NCBI GenBank assembly: GCA_036346225.1
Contig: JARFIW010000003.1
Location: 5,181,501 to 5,245,500 of the forward strand
Origin: Platerodrilus igneus
Taxonomy: Eukaryota > Arthropoda > Insecta > Coleoptera > Lycidae
DNA length: 64,000 nt
Direction of reading: 5' to 3'
Of the stretch, positions 9,480 to 22,529 are shown in pieces; the stretch's first letter is position 1; each line of letters starts with the position of its first letter. The translations under genes were made by a program, and so were the position numbers. Under the pieces are notes generated by a model. It worked only from the letters and a program-made list of their open reading frames with translations, had not been told where the DNA came from and made no database searches.

Positions 9480-12400
9480 ATGCAGGCAAAAATATAAATT
9501 TTAAAATAATTATTAATATAATATAATATATAAATAAATAAAATAAATATATAAATAAATAAATATCTAAATAAGCAAAAGCATTTAACTACATAAATTA
9601 GCTAAAGCATCACCCAAATTATCAGTTGCACTCGCATAAGCATTATGATGGCTAACGTCATTACATACAAAAACGTGCTCGTTAAATTATTTCAAAATCT
9701 TCTTATTAATACAAGTCGATGCTTATGCGAGTACAGCCGCCACAATTTTATTCCTATCTCGTATATAAATTTCTCCAGCATCCGAAAATCTGGTCGTCTT
9801 CTTACGTCTATTGATATCTTACTGCTAAGGGGAGATGGATATTCTCTGTTAAAGTCTTGGTGGGTATGCACTATACGTTCTAGGGGGTTCACAATCACTA
9901 TCACTTTAAAAGTCTTGACGGATGCGCGATTTCACTCTATTTTATTTCTTTATTTATTTTACTGATTTTCTGATTTAGTTTGTTATTATTTATTTACGTT
10001 TAAGGAGAGACAGCGATTGTTTCAGTGGTGTGGGGGTTCGTCTTGCATAATAGATTTTTGGTTAATGATTTTTGCTTTTGTTGTTGCTTTTAATTTCTTC
10101 TCTTAATTTTTAATTTTTTTCCTTTTATTTAACAGGTTTTAAATCGTACTCATATATCTTGCCACTTTGAACCCTAGTCTTCCAATTCTCCTTCCACCTC
10201 ACCCCCTTATCCTAGCCCCCGATTTACGCGCGGCTATCGCCGTCCAATCTCGCGACCCTTCCCGCAAATCCTTTAAAGGTTGTCCAGAACGCCTTCTGGT
10301 TAGCCACTTCCCCGACTTCCTCTAGGCTCTTAAGCCATGCTAGCCCTACTATAGCTAACTTCCCATCAGCCAACCCTCGATTTACCACCTCGAGCGGGCA
10401 GTCGAAAAACACGTACGTGCTCTGCGCTTTCTGTGCTTTCCGCATTCGTAGCGGTCGTTGTCGGTTAAACCGAATCTTTGCAAATACGCCTTCAAGGCGC
10501 TATGCCCTGTTATTAACTGCACCATTTTATGGTCAAGCTTCGCCTCGATCTTATCTCTAGCTACTATACTCGGTGTGAATTTATGTGTCAACCTGCCCGT
10601 GGCAGCGTTGTTTCACGATATTCGTAAGTCGTCCGTCGCGGCCTCTTTAGCTATTTCGTCAGCCCTATCATTTCTTACGTTACCATCGTACGATCTAACC
10701 CAACATAACTTTAAATGTCGAAACCGGAGCGCCGTATATGTTACTCCCCAGACGTTCATAGGAGTTCTGTCGAGGTGTGCATATTTGTTAGGGGCGTCAG
10801 CGCTGATTTACTATCACTGATGATGTAATATACGTTTCTACACGTATAATCACATAATCGATAACTTCCCGTATAGCAACCAATTCGCACTAGAATATAG
10901 TGCTCCAGTTCGCGAGTTTGCTCTGAAACCGAAACACTTCCCTTTGCTCATTGTACATGACAAACGCCGCGTCTGCTTGCCCGTCGTCCATGCGCAAACC
11001 GTCCGTGTAAATCCTGATCACTACCGCGTCCCCATCACTTTCGACAAATTCGATACCTCTAACATCGGCCGGGTGCCCTAACTCTGACACGACGATTTTA
11101 CTCTCAGCTTCCCTATTTCCTAGATTCATACTCTCTATAATTTCCTGTCCTTTCGCTGTATTAACTAATCCCCCATCTCTGATCTCCCTAACAACATATT
11201 CAATAGGCAGAGTCCTACCGATCAACAGAACCGCCTCCGTGGAGGTGGTCCTGTACGCCCTCGCCGCCTTGAACGCGGTTATATGTTGCGCGCTCTTCAG
11301 CTGTAGAGTATCCCTTATTTTATAACCCCCCGCCCAAACGGATGTTGCGTACAGCATCGCTGACTCTATTGCACCGACGTAAACTGTCCTAAGCGATTCG
11401 CCCCTAAAACCCCAATTTATTTTCGCCACCGCCATTATTTTATTTGATATTTCGCTGCCCTTTCTTTTTACGTACTGCACGTGCGCTTTCTAATTTAATT
11501 TATTGTCGATCTTGACACCGAGGTATGTGATAGCATCCTTAAACGGGATTTTCTCCTCTCCTAGCTCTAGGGGGTCGCTGTCAAGGTTTCGTCTCACAAT
11601 AAAGCGCCTCTGATTTCAATGTGCTAAATTTTAACTTTGCCTGCTGCGACCATTTGTGTTACTTATTAACCGCCTCGTTCGGTTTTGTGCGCATATCCAT
11701 TAGTAATAGCGATCTAACAATTAAAAGTGTATATCCGCAAACCCAACGATTAAGCATCCTGCAAACAACCTGACCCTAAAAATGCTCTCATGCAACAACT
11801 TCCAAAATGTGGAACCAGAGCATGACCACTGTGGACATCCTCTTTCCGCCTCGCGCGACAAAACTTTACCCGGAATTTCAACCTGTGTCAATCGCCCCGA
11901 GAAATCACTCTTGACCAAAGACATCAAGTTTTGTGGACAACCCCTACTTTCCAATTCACAAGCGATCAATGGTCAACAGGTAGCATCAAATCCTCCTGAA
12001 ATGTCCAAAGCAACGACGACACAATGCTCCTTTGCATCTATCTCTCGCCTGCTTAATTTCCCCAACAATGACCTCTAATGCGTCGATAGTCGACTTTCCC
12101 TCCATAAAACCAAACTGTCAGTTATTAAAACCGCCGTTGTGTCGCACTAAGTGCTCAACTCGCGTAGTCATAACGCGATCCAAGGCTTTCCCCAGCACCG
12201 GTAGTATGCCCGGGTCTGACGCATCCGACTTTTTGGATTTAGGTATAAATTTCACGTTCTGGACTTTCCAGCAACGGGGACATACGCACCTATCTAAACA
12301 AAGATTAAATAACCCGGCAAAAACACGCGGGGCTAAGAGGCACGCCTCCAGAGCTGCATCTGAAGTGATTCCGTCATGCCCCGGTGCCTTCTTAGGGTTT

Positions 12401-13715
12401 GTCCTTCTAAGAGTCCTTACGACCTCGTGAACTAGGATTGCCTTATCGGTACCTGTTCCTTGCGCCTCTGTAGCTTCCAGACGTACTAAATCGTGTGACC
12501 CCTCATCCTCCTCGCGATTATCCGACGGTAAGATATTCTGCCGTGGTTTTAAAACCTTCCGTGTATTCGCCATTTGTTTTCTTTATGTTTCCGAGCGCGA
12601 TTATTGTAGTTTACCCCCTATTACGCGGTATGCGTGTCCTCAGGTTTCCTTCTCAAAATTTTGCGTGCATAATTCTTTAAATTTATTCGTTCGCATTTCT
12701 TCTATTAATGTTTTATATTTGCGGTTGCTTTGATTAATTCAATTCTTCGTTGTTCTCTTAATTATCCCAAGGCGCGTTGATAGCGGCGCCTTAGGTTATG
12801 CGTTTCTGCCCGCTTGGTGGTTAATTTCCGGGCCCACCAGGATACGCCGTCTTTAAATGTTTTCCTTCGCAGTATGGAGTACGACGACGCGTCTACTACC
12901 GCGCCGTTTAATTTTTTCGCGAGTGTTTCTATCTGAACGGCCTCTCAGCAGTTTAATAGCTCGTTCTCGAACGCGGGGATACTTTTGTCAAAATTTTCTT
13001 TAAACCGCCCCCAATTAGCTTTTTTATTACAAAACCACGGAAATATAGTTATCTGCTCGTTTGCGCTTGCTTTGGTTTCAATATCCCACATAATTAATTT
13101 ATGATCAGAAAGCGTTACCTCGTTCGACCTCAATTTGCAATTACAAATCAACTCTAACATCTCGTGTGAGGCTGCAGTAATATCTATAAAACTTCTACCT
13201 CTATGCCCCTCAAACGTAAGTGAACCATTAATGTTTATCACACTAAAATCCCATTCCGACAAAAGATCGGCAACCTATGATCCCCTATCGTCTTCGATAG
13301 GGCTACCCCATAAAGGCGACTTCGCATTATAGTCTCCCCCGATTATTAGTTTTTAATTTCTACAAATTTTTCGAAAACGCCTTCTATTTGATTTATTAAA
13401 TCCACGGTTTGAGGATTTTCCCGCCGGGAGTCGACTGGCACAAGGTACACGCTTTTTACGTGAAACATGTTTGATCCGGTTTTTATTTCCACGGTGGTTA
13501 TAAACTCGTTCGACAAATTATTTAATATTATCCCGGGGCACGTCTCATTATTTATAATTTTTCCGCTACGTGGTCGTTCGCTATTCGCGTTTAAGACAGT
13601 AACCCCCCTTCCAAAACCTGTCATTTTGTGACTATAGAGGCGCATACGGCGCTCGAGTTTCGACGTTTAAAGTTTTGTTGGGCTAGCTCGCACGATGGTA
13701 ACGTAGGAAACAATA
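9480..13715 (-). mobile_element. LINE-A (R1-like), nearly complete ORF2 to 3' tail
   Basis: This is GC-richer than its surroundings and reads on the minus strand from about 13715 down to an AT-rich TAAATAAA-type tail at 9480-9560. Domain order is that of an R1/LOA-type LINE: endonuclease, reverse transcriptase, RNase H, and a cysteine motif near the end (FFDCPLEV). The 3' UTR around 9690-9970 matches the plus-strand copy at 14500-14800. ORF1 is not attached; ORF1-like coding in the same orientation lies at 17.4-18.7 kb but is separated by other repeats. The frame is interrupted many times, so the copy is inactive. Confidence 0.8.
10224..13715 (-). pseudogene. LINE-A ORF2: endonuclease, reverse transcriptase, RNase H
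   Basis: Endonuclease pieces: 13645-13346 (VYLVPVDSRRENPQTVDLI) and 13262-12945 (EGHRGRSFIDITAA, then LSDHKLIMWDIE with the SDH motif). Reverse transcriptase: 12573-12118 (LRRTNPKKAPGHDGITSDA, CPRCWKVQNVKFIPK) and 11969-11721 (ESRGCPQNL, GCPQWSCSG, LIVGFADIHF). The catalytic box should be FADD but one Asp codon is missing at about 11733. The connection/RNase H part is 11480-10890 (YATSVWAGG, RAYRTTSTEAVLLI, IYTDGLRMDDGQADAAF). The C-terminal part is 10591-10224 (GHSALKAYLQRFGLTDNDRY, FFDCPLEVVNRGLADGK). Each change of segment marks a frameshift or stop. Confidence 0.8.
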
Positions 13716-13754
13716 GGGTTGATGATTAGCTCAAGAGGCCGCGACGGTCAACTT

Positions 13755-14880
13755 TCAGATATCGCATTCGTCGATACCAATGTCTCTAATTAAAAGAAAG
13801 CTGCGCGAAAAGTCAATCCGACAATAGGAAGAAAGGTGGAACAACACCGCCACGGACAGGTTGACCCACAAATTCATACCGAGCATAGAAGCTAGTGGTG
13901 CAAGTGATAACAGGGCACAGCGCCTTGAGAGCGTATTTACAAAGGTTCCGTTTAACCGACAACGACCGCTACGAATGCGGTGAGAGCGCAGAGAGCCCAG
14001 AGCACGTGCTCTTTGACTGCCCGCTTGAGGTGACAAATCGGGGGTTAGCTGATATGAAATTAGCTATGGTAGGACTAACATAGCCAAAGGGCCTAGAGGA
14101 AGTCGGGGAAGTAGCTAACCAGAAGGCGTTCTGGACAGCCTTCAAAGAATTTGCGGGAAGGGTCGCGAGATTGGACGGTGATAACCGCGTGTAAATCGGA
14201 GGTTAAGGGAGGTGCAGGGATGATTGGAAACTAGGATATGACTTGGCATGATATATGAGCACGATTTTAAACCTGTTTAAAAGAAATATTTAAAAAAATA
14301 AATAAATCAATAAATAAATAAATAAAAAATTTAAAAAAAAAATAAAAATTTAAATAATAATAATGATTACAACCAAAAATCTTCTATGCACGATGAAATC
14401 CCACACCACTAAACAATCACTGTCTCACTTTTAACGCGCGGAATATCGGGAATAAATCAAAACAAATAAATAATATCAAACTAAATCAGAAAACCCTCAT
14501 TTATTTAAATCAGTCAAATAAATTAAAAAAATAAAATAGAGTGAAACCGCGCATCCCTCCAGGACTTTTAAAGTGATAGTGATTGTGAACCCCCAGAACG
14601 TTTCGTGCATACTCACCAGAACTTTAAAAGTGCAATCATCTTCCCCTAGCAGTAAGATACCAATATACGTAAGAAGACGACCGGATCTTTGGATGCTAGA
14701 GAACATTATATGCGAGGTAGGGATAAAATTGTGGCGGCTGTACTCGCATAAGCATTGACTTATATTAGTAAGAAGATTTTGAAATAATTTAACGAACACG
14801 TTTGCTTAGGCGATTACACCTGATAATTCATTTGTGGTGAAGCTTTTGCTAATTTATGCACTATGCCTATGCTTTTAGAT

Positions 14881-14930
<50 letters not shown>
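13755..14930 (+). mobile_element. LINE-A 3' fragment, head to head with the 9.5-13.7 kb copy
   Basis: The plus strand codes for the end of ORF2 (VITGHSALRAYLQRF, DRYECGESAESPEHVLFDCP, EEVGEVANQKAFWTAF, ending DGDNRV and a stop near 14192), then the 3' UTR also found inverted at 9690-9970, then a TA run at 14885-14929 as its tail. 5' truncation is at or slightly before 13755, only about 40 bp from the endonuclease start of the opposite-strand copy. Compared with that copy this one has a clearer CxC...H...C cysteine motif. A stop interrupts the frame at about 14081. Confidence 0.8.
14885..14929. repeat. TA microsatellite, tail of LINE-A
   Basis: About 22 TA units directly following the LINE-A 3' UTR. 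The other LINE-A copy ends in TAAATAAA-like repeats, so this tract most likely grew from the LINE tail. Confidence 0.85.
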
Positions 14931-17040
14931 TCATATTTAGACCAGGGTAGAAAATTAAATAATCACATCAAATAATTTTAATCACCGTGTAGAAGCTTTG
15001 GGAAAAGGTACGCGTTATTAAATAAAAGCGTGAAGCATAAAAATTCATTCGTTTCATTAAAAATAAGGAGATAAATTATGTACAAGACGCTTGCTATAAA
15101 AAAGGAAGCAGTATTAAAAGCTCTACGTAAGAAACAAATAGAAATTACGTGCAAAATTTATATTAATTAACTCAATTTTAAGTAACCGGTATTAAACAAA
15201 ATGTACTGATAATAATTGAATATTTGATTAGGAGTCACTAAAATTAAAGGGTATTATTTTAATTGGAGTTAATTAAACCGTTAGTAACAGATAATATCTA
15301 TAAAACTTGTAAAACCCAATAAAATACCATGAAATAAAGCTCTGAGAATTAATAGTATGTTTGAACATCTGCGTATTTTTAAAAAGCTTGTTCCGCGTAA
15401 AATTTGCAGATAACAAATGGTTTCAGAGAATGTTGGAGAAACCGTCGTTTATATTAACGGGAAGACTAGATACGGGGTTATTTAACCCAGATAACAGTCC
15501 ATGTGGACTGAAAATAATCGATAATAAAGAATATCAATTTGCACTAATAAGAACAGGGTAGATAGAGACACATAATATGCGCAAGACCGAGACACATATA
15601 GTAAAAGGCGTGAGTGGAGAAACGTCACGGGGTTGCGATTGGGTGAAAATAAAAGGCAAAATTGAGAGGTAAAAATAACATTTCTGTATAAAATTCAATT
15701 AGTTATTTCCAGACGTTGCGAGCCGTGTCGAAATTTCTGAGATTTAACTGGTGCGAGTGCAAATTTCGTAAAAATCGCATTCTGGGCTGCGGAATGGGAA
15801 CCTAGCATGCGAAATTCTTTAGAATTGTCCGTTTTGGGGACTAGACCGACAGACAGGCTAACCTCTATATATACCCAGGTGAATATAAACAAGCTCTCTT
15901 AGATCTGCAACTTGATTCAATGCGTTAAACAGTGCTTTTTAGTTTTCCGAGTTTGATAGAATAATTTAAAGTTTGCTCGTATATTTTGGTGATTTAAAAC
16001 AGTTTGTTCTTTACGTGCTACAATGAATGTACTTTAGTGCACTTAGAAAAGAAGATACAAGGTAATAAAATTTAGTATCACTGTACCTATTAGTAAAATT
16101 TACAACGACAAATGAATACACAAAAGTAGGCAGTTTTGGCGTATATTGGTGAAAGAAGTATGAATTTCTTTGTTATTTTTCGGGGGTGTTAATAATTAAA
16201 TGGTTCGTAAACGTGTCTGGATACACAAAACAAGCTTCAGATATACACAAATGAGTTCCGGAAAAGCACTGAAACTACTTTAGATGAATGGTGGTGGAGA
16301 AAAGTTTAAAAGCGTTGAGAATCAGAAGCCGTAAATATAACCCAGTTGGAATGGTGTGATTAACAAAAGGGACGATGTACATTGAAGCTACGAGTGCAGT
16401 AACCTTCAGGTAAATTATACTATTTTGTTTGAACTTTGATGTTTTCGTGTGTGTTGAATAACTTTATAATTGATTTACTTAAAATGGACAGTAGTGAAAT
16501 CGTACTAACAATAAAATTTTAATTTTAAGGTGAAATTTGCTTGTTTAAGTAGAAAGGGGTATTTAGTATTGATGTTCTGGATTATGATGAAAATTTGGGT
16601 ATGTCTTTGAGCTCAATTAGACGAACCTGGTTAATTAACGTAAAGGGGTGGAAGATGCTCCCTTTGTACTCAGACTCAGGTCTGCATATATTGTTATAGT
16701 AATTAGTAGGCATCCTACAAGGACTTTAATTCTGGATGCACATTAAAATGATAATAAATTTAATCTTGAAATTTTCTGATACTGAAATTTATGCTGAATT
16801 TTAATTTTGAAATTTTAATGTATTGTGAATATTGATGTAAATAGAGTTAACGTTGGTGTTTGTGATAGGAATGTGTTTGTTTTTTTTTATGATTGAGGAT
16901 GAAAGTTATCTAGAGGAGCAGCCGAGGCGATTAACAGAAGAAAGTCAATGGACCAACACAGTTAAGGTAATGAATAGCTTTTTGGAGGTTTCACAGCATT
17001 CTTGACGCCCAACCGTAGTTCCCGGATTTTGGTGGAATCA
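14931..17040. other. Unannotated AT-rich DNA
   Basis: No credible gene or repeat border was recognised. ORFs here are under 70 codons and show no family features. Confidence 0.45.
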
Positions 17041-17043
17041 CAG

Positions 17044-17046
<3 letters not shown>

Positions 17047-17079
<33 letters not shown>
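17047..17079. repeat. AT microsatellite
   Basis: A simple run of alternating A and T, followed by degenerate TATATTTA units to about 17100. Confidence 0.85.
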
Positions 17080-17084
<5 letters not shown>

Positions 17085-17160
17085 TATTTATATTTATATT
17101 TTATGTTTATTTTGCATGTATTATATTATTTTGGGGATTAAATTGTTTTTTCTAACGTTT

Positions 17161-17369
17161 TGCCGCCATTTTTGGTGGCAGCATTTATATAAGAAGGAAG
17201 AATGTAACTAAAAAGATTGTAAATATAATATAAATCAGTTAGGGAATGCATGGGAACGTTAGGGACGAATATAGGATTTACTTAGAATTAAATACTTAGA
17301 CCAGGGAGCACGAATTTGTAAATTTAAAGAGAAGGCAAAATATCTGAATTCACTATTAGAATATTTGGT
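17161..17369 (+). repeat. Dispersed repeat X, copy 2
   Basis: Matches the reverse complement of 9238-9440 over about 200 bp. It directly abuts the 3' end of the LINE ORF1 remnant that follows on the opposite strand. Family unknown. Confidence 0.6.
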
Positions 17370-17379
17370 CTCAGCATTC

Positions 17380-18740
17380 GGTCTCAGCATCGTGGGGCAC
17401 CTACTCGACTTGGCGTCGTGGCGCGTATCGACCTTCGCGCCACCGCTAGTTCTGTCGTTTGCCCTAGCGCAAACCACACAGCAGGGGACTGCCTACCGGC
17501 AATTCTTGAACTCATGACCGACTTCGGCACAGTTACCGCACCACGCTACCTTCTCCATGAACTCCATCGATCTATGGCCGTACTCGTAGCACCTGTAGCA
17601 CTCTGTCATCGAGAAGTAATCCCGGGCCCATACTCTTCGCCACCATAGGTTGATAGCGTCAGCTATTAAACGTCTTCGAAGTGTGGGGGTCACTTTGAAG
17701 ACTACGTTGGCGAAGGGTTACCTAGGGCCCTTTCCGCCAAACCTGAACTTCTCTCTCAAGTGGTCTTCCAGCTTCAAATCGCCGAAGCGGGGATTCTGGC
17801 TCGCAATCAACCGCACCAGCTCTTCCGCCTTTATCCCCGCTTTGATCACCAGAAGAACGACCCGTGGACGCTTCTGCTTGATGGTTTTCGCTACTAATTC
17901 TTCGCAGTGTCCGCCAACCTTCGACTGCAGTTTCTTGGCGTCTTCATAACCCGCGCACTCAACAACTACACCGCCTCTACGCGTCCTTCGAGCTCCGACT
18001 ACAACAAACCCATCTCGTGCTGGATCGCCTTTCTACTTCAGCGTCGTCATAACGTCGTTCTTCTTGCCAGGTTTGGCGTCGACACTGACGGCAAACGTGG
18101 GCGTTACCCCTGCTGCAGCTGCTGCGTAGAACGCACGCGGCACCGACGCTCCTTGGCTCCACGCACCCTAAACCCCTGAAACAACAAAATTCGCCGATGA
18201 AATTCCCCCGACATCGCTAGCTCACCTAGAATTACCTGAACATAGCCGCAACTCCCTAATCATTCCTATTAGTTGATTCGTCACGTCGTGGATATCATTC
18301 GCGGCGTGCCGAATCGGCTTCCTGTCTTCTACGACGATCGTAGCGGAGGTCGTCGGCACCTTTGCGCAGATGGTCGCGGGCGCTTCCTCACACTAAACTT
18401 CAAGTACTCCAGCTCATCGAGGTCGCTAGCGGCAACGCTACCGTTGCTGCTAGTCAACCTCTTGCGCTAGCCCCTTTAAGTAGAGGGCAATTCAGGCGCC
18501 GCAACTACCGTCGGAAGTCCCGACTCCTCCGACACCACCGCCACAGATACAGGTTTCTTCTATAAGCCTTCAACCTCCTCCTGACTCTCTAGAATTACAT
18601 CCTTTAGTACAACCTTAAGCCTTTTCCCCGATAGCGCCCTCAGCGTCCGACCTAACAGACTCAGACCTAGCTGACTCCGATCGACCTTCCCTCTTCTTCC
18701 TCGTTAACGGCTTCTCGGCTCGATGGACCACCATGTTAAC
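17380..18740 (-). pseudogene. R1-like LINE ORF1 (gag-like, CCHC knuckles)
   Basis: The minus strand reads a nucleic-acid-binding ORF1 in broken frames. From about 18740 the start is charged (KPLTRKKREGRSE). Near 18000-17740 there is a conserved gag-like core (AGYEDAKKLQSKVGGHCEEL, KAGIKAEELVRLIASQNPRF, LKLEDHLREKFRFGGK). Near 17600-17460 come zinc knuckles: CYRCYEYGHRSM, CGNCAEVGHEFKNC, then CCVVCARAN. This order (basic head, gag core, three knuckles) is typical of ORF1 in R1/I-group LINEs, where it binds the element RNA. At least three frame changes separate these blocks. Orientation matches the LINE-A ORF2 at 9.5-13.7 kb, but whether both come from one insertion is unproven. GC content is visibly higher than the flanks. 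Confidence 0.7.
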
Positions 18741-18840
18741 AAAGCTGACGACAAAACAATAACCAACGGAAAACGTAACTCAATAAAAAACGACCGGACC
18801 GTTACGGCGCTAAAAGGACACAAACGTTGGTCCAGTAAAG

Positions 18841-19090
18841 ATACTTTGATTAAAGATAAACCGTAAACAACCCTGAATATTCTTATTTAATTAAACTTAA
18901 AGCCGTCAAATTAAATTTCAAATTAAACAAAAATACGATAAACACTAAACGTGAAAATAACAACTACGACCAAATAAAATTCTAAGCCCAATAAAAATAA
19001 TTCGATTAAAAATGAGCCGTAAACAACACTGTTTATTTATTTTAAATTTTGAAACCGCCAAATCAAATTTAAATAAGCTAATTACTTCAA
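18841..19090 (-). repeat. Two tandem, diverged 5' UTR units upstream of LINE ORF1
   Basis: 18849-18940 and 19001-19085 share GATTAAA followed by CCGTAAACAAC, then CCGCCAAATCAAATTT-like words, in the same order. They lie upstream of ORF1 as read on the minus strand. Tandem 5' monomers carry the promoter in some LINEs; that role is only inferred here. Confidence 0.4.
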
Positions 19091-19099
19091 AATATCAAT

Positions 19100-22000
19100 T
19101 TCATAAAATACTGCACTTTAAATTTACATGTATAATTAAACAAATAAGAACACGCCCTATCGGAATGGGGTATCAGAAGCGCACTTACCCTGTGTATACT
19201 TAGTGTCTGGCACGAGCTTCAAGCGCTACATTACTAATTACACTAAAACTCGACTTTAAAAATGCTTAAGTACGCAATATTTAAAATATGGAATATTTAT
19301 ATTTATAAATTATTTCAAATTTACGATTTTTAAGCTATTTATTTTATTCAAAAAGGCCTTAGATTTTGGTTTTTTAATTTGTTATTTTATTACATGTACA
19401 GTATAAATTTTCCCGAATTTATTTGATGAATTTACGCGGCTTTTACTCGATTTACGTGGTTTTTCTGTAAATTTATTAAAAACGTTTTTTAAATTATTTT
19501 GTGATGCTAGTTCATTAGGTTTCTTAGTTTATTAGTCCGAAATTTAGTTTAGTTTGTTTTTAAATCCGGATTTAGTTTAAAATTCCAAGAAAACCCCCAC
19601 TTATTTGTTATTTAATTGATTAAAATTGTTTCTGGTTTTATTCACTGCTTTTTGTATTAAAATTAATGCCACACAATAATAAAATTAAATACAATAAATA
19701 ATAAAGGTTTAAATATAACAAAAACAGTACATAAAAACTTAATTGTTTGCCGCTGAAGCGGGAGCTCCGTAAAACACGTCCGCTCACTTCAAGCGCTAAC
19801 TAGAAAGTCCACACAAAAAAACTCAGTGCTGCGCCCCCCGAGGGTAAAGGACTAACGTACCCCATTACACATTCATCATTAAGCAAACTATCAACCAACA
19901 AAGACTTCGGATCCTCAGCGCTTCACCCGCATTAGATATACCGTTTATTTGTTAAACCGGCGTAGCATAACTACTGTCGTTTCATTCAAACATAAAATAA
20001 TTTCAAGTAATCTTTGTTACAAACAGAAAATATTGTTGCTTACCTTATTTTACATTTACAGAATTAAACTTACTCCTCTGAGGATTGTTTACCTGGTTAT
20101 AAATTGTTTCCACGCTGTTAAGATTTGTTTTGGACAGAAAATATCTTGACATATAATTTATTGAAGGCCAGAGTATTTCGAACTCTGAACACAAACTCCT
20201 GGTAAAAAAAAACCCTTACACAAAAAACAATTATTAGAACTATCTTAAGCTAGAGATACAAATACTCTAATATCAGTTATAAAATAAATTTAAAAAAAAA
20301 ACTACTTGTGGAATTTTAAATTGATCTCTAAATCGGCTTACAACTTTTTCCAAATTAAAATTCCTGATTTCCAACCGCAATTATTAAAGTATATTTTTAG
20401 GTTAAATCTTCTTTTCAATTATTTAATACATCTTTAAAATTAGCTATACATTGAAGAATTTTTGCCTTTTTTTCGTAATTAGTAATTCCATTTTTGTATG
20501 TAATTTGAGTTTAAAACATCACCTCAATATTTATTGCAACCTCACAACTATGTTTTGCTGCATATTTCTATAACGCAACGGCTGTTGCTTTAAAATAACA
20601 TTTCTTGATCTACTTTAAGCATCGAGTGCATCGGATCAAATTTAATGAATGAATTCCCCTCAAAACAATAAGCGCTCCTTTATATACAAATTGTTTATTT
20701 TCTAAAATTTTTACCAGAATAATATCGAACATTATGATGTAAGTATTCTAAGAACACCCAATTAGCGTATAAAATTTCGACATATTTTTTCTAGTTAACC
20801 GTGACACGCTCTTTGTCCTTGTTTCTCATATACTATTATTGCAGCGTCGCATGCTAGTGCAAAAGATAGTCGATTATTCCAGGGATTTTACAGACTTTTT
20901 CGATGTTCAACCTGCTTCTTGGAATAAAAATGTTTATTTAATGAGTTTATACGTAGTTTTAAATACCAATGACTCAAATTCTAAAAAGTTCTTTATTTAG
21001 AATCAATTGCTACAATCCACGGGTTAATTAATTTAAACTTGGATTGCGTTTTAAAGCAATGGGGTTGCGTTTTATAGTCAATATTTATATTTATGCTAAA
21101 TGCGTAAAGCTCGTTCTATGGTATTTACAGCAAATTTTATAAAAAAAAATGCATCGATTTGCATTCGCTTCGAAATGCGTTTCACCTGTCCTACTTGCAA
21201 GAACCAAACAATAGCTTCCGCTAGAACTGTCTGACCGAGGTGTGAAACAAACTAATATTGCTACAAACCCAAGTTATTTTTATTATATCTTAGAAAAACA
21301 TTAACATTTTTATAATATTTAATTATTACGGGATGTCTATACATCCTACAATAATTAGTATAGCCGATCTTTTAAATAGGCGTAAGTTGGTTTCTTGAAA
21401 GGATAATGATGATTGTCAGTCATAAGTAGACTTGTTTCTGTACTACATCAAAAATGTAGTTATGCTTTGGACTATAGCATTAACGTCGTTGACTATACTC
21501 GGTATTTCACTTAGTAATATGTATTTAACATAATCTCTCTTTTTGTATTACCGTAGAGAATAAAGCAACAAAGTAATAAGATTCATTTCAAAATAAATAA
21601 TAAAATTCCTTAGCTAATAACTAGAAAGCGCTCGTCAAAGTTACACAGAAGTGAGCGTAAACAACCTTAAGTAAATTAGTCTAGGTTGGGCGTGGATTCG
21701 CTCATTCATTTTACTGTCCTGCCGTTCTGGTGCTCTGCAATGAGAAATAACTAAATAAAGTGAATCAAGTAGCACATCGTTAAGTTAGAACAATTACTAA
21801 CGACGTACTCTTTAATTTACCTGATACTTTGTTGTTGATGTATTTCTTGTTAGTACACGTATTTGCGTATATAGTTAAACGCTCTATTGTTGGATCTCGT
21901 TTACATAAGCACAAATTATATTGTAAAATTTATGAAAGTGCTCCAGTGAAAGCTAAAACCGCAAATGTTCAGTATTTTGCTTCTGGCTTCGGCCCTATGT

Positions 22001-22520
22001 AGATTTTCTAAAAGGAATCTCAACAGAAAGATACGGCGTATAGGAAAGGTGAAAAATATCTAGTTCTAAAAGCATTTTAAGAGAGTAATTTTTACCGCAC
22101 GGAATCCCTTAGTATTGGTTGTAATTAATTTTAGATCCCAGAATTAAAAATTTGCTTTTTTCCAAGCTAAAATAATCGTGCTTAGTCTATATTTAACTCT
22201 ACAGTGGCCGTATCATTTCTCCAAGCGGACCATCTTAATTTTACTTTTGCGGAATTTTTTTAATCTAAGAGCAACAATTAAGTTCCAAAAATTATATTTA
22301 AAACTTTGTACTAACTAGAGCGAGGTGGAATTATAATTTTGGTAACTACTACGCCATTATTTTAAAACTGCTGGAACCTAATGGTTTGAAATGCAATAAA
22401 AAATATTAACAAAAAACAACTTGCTTAAAAACTGTCATAGGAAGGGACGCCTGCTGTTAACCAACAAAATATTTTACTGTTGCCTGGAGAAATTTTAAAT
22501 ATTTGTAACATAATATTTAA
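19100..22520. other. Long AT-rich stretch with nothing recognised
   Basis: No family match, splice-consistent exon series, TIR pair or tandem repeat was recognised. ORFs do not exceed about 66 codons. Confidence 0.45.
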
Positions 22521-22529
22521 TTCTAATTC

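Noticed and set aside
17002..17211. 69-codon frame containing an Ile-Tyr run
   Set aside because: It is the translation of the AT microsatellite.
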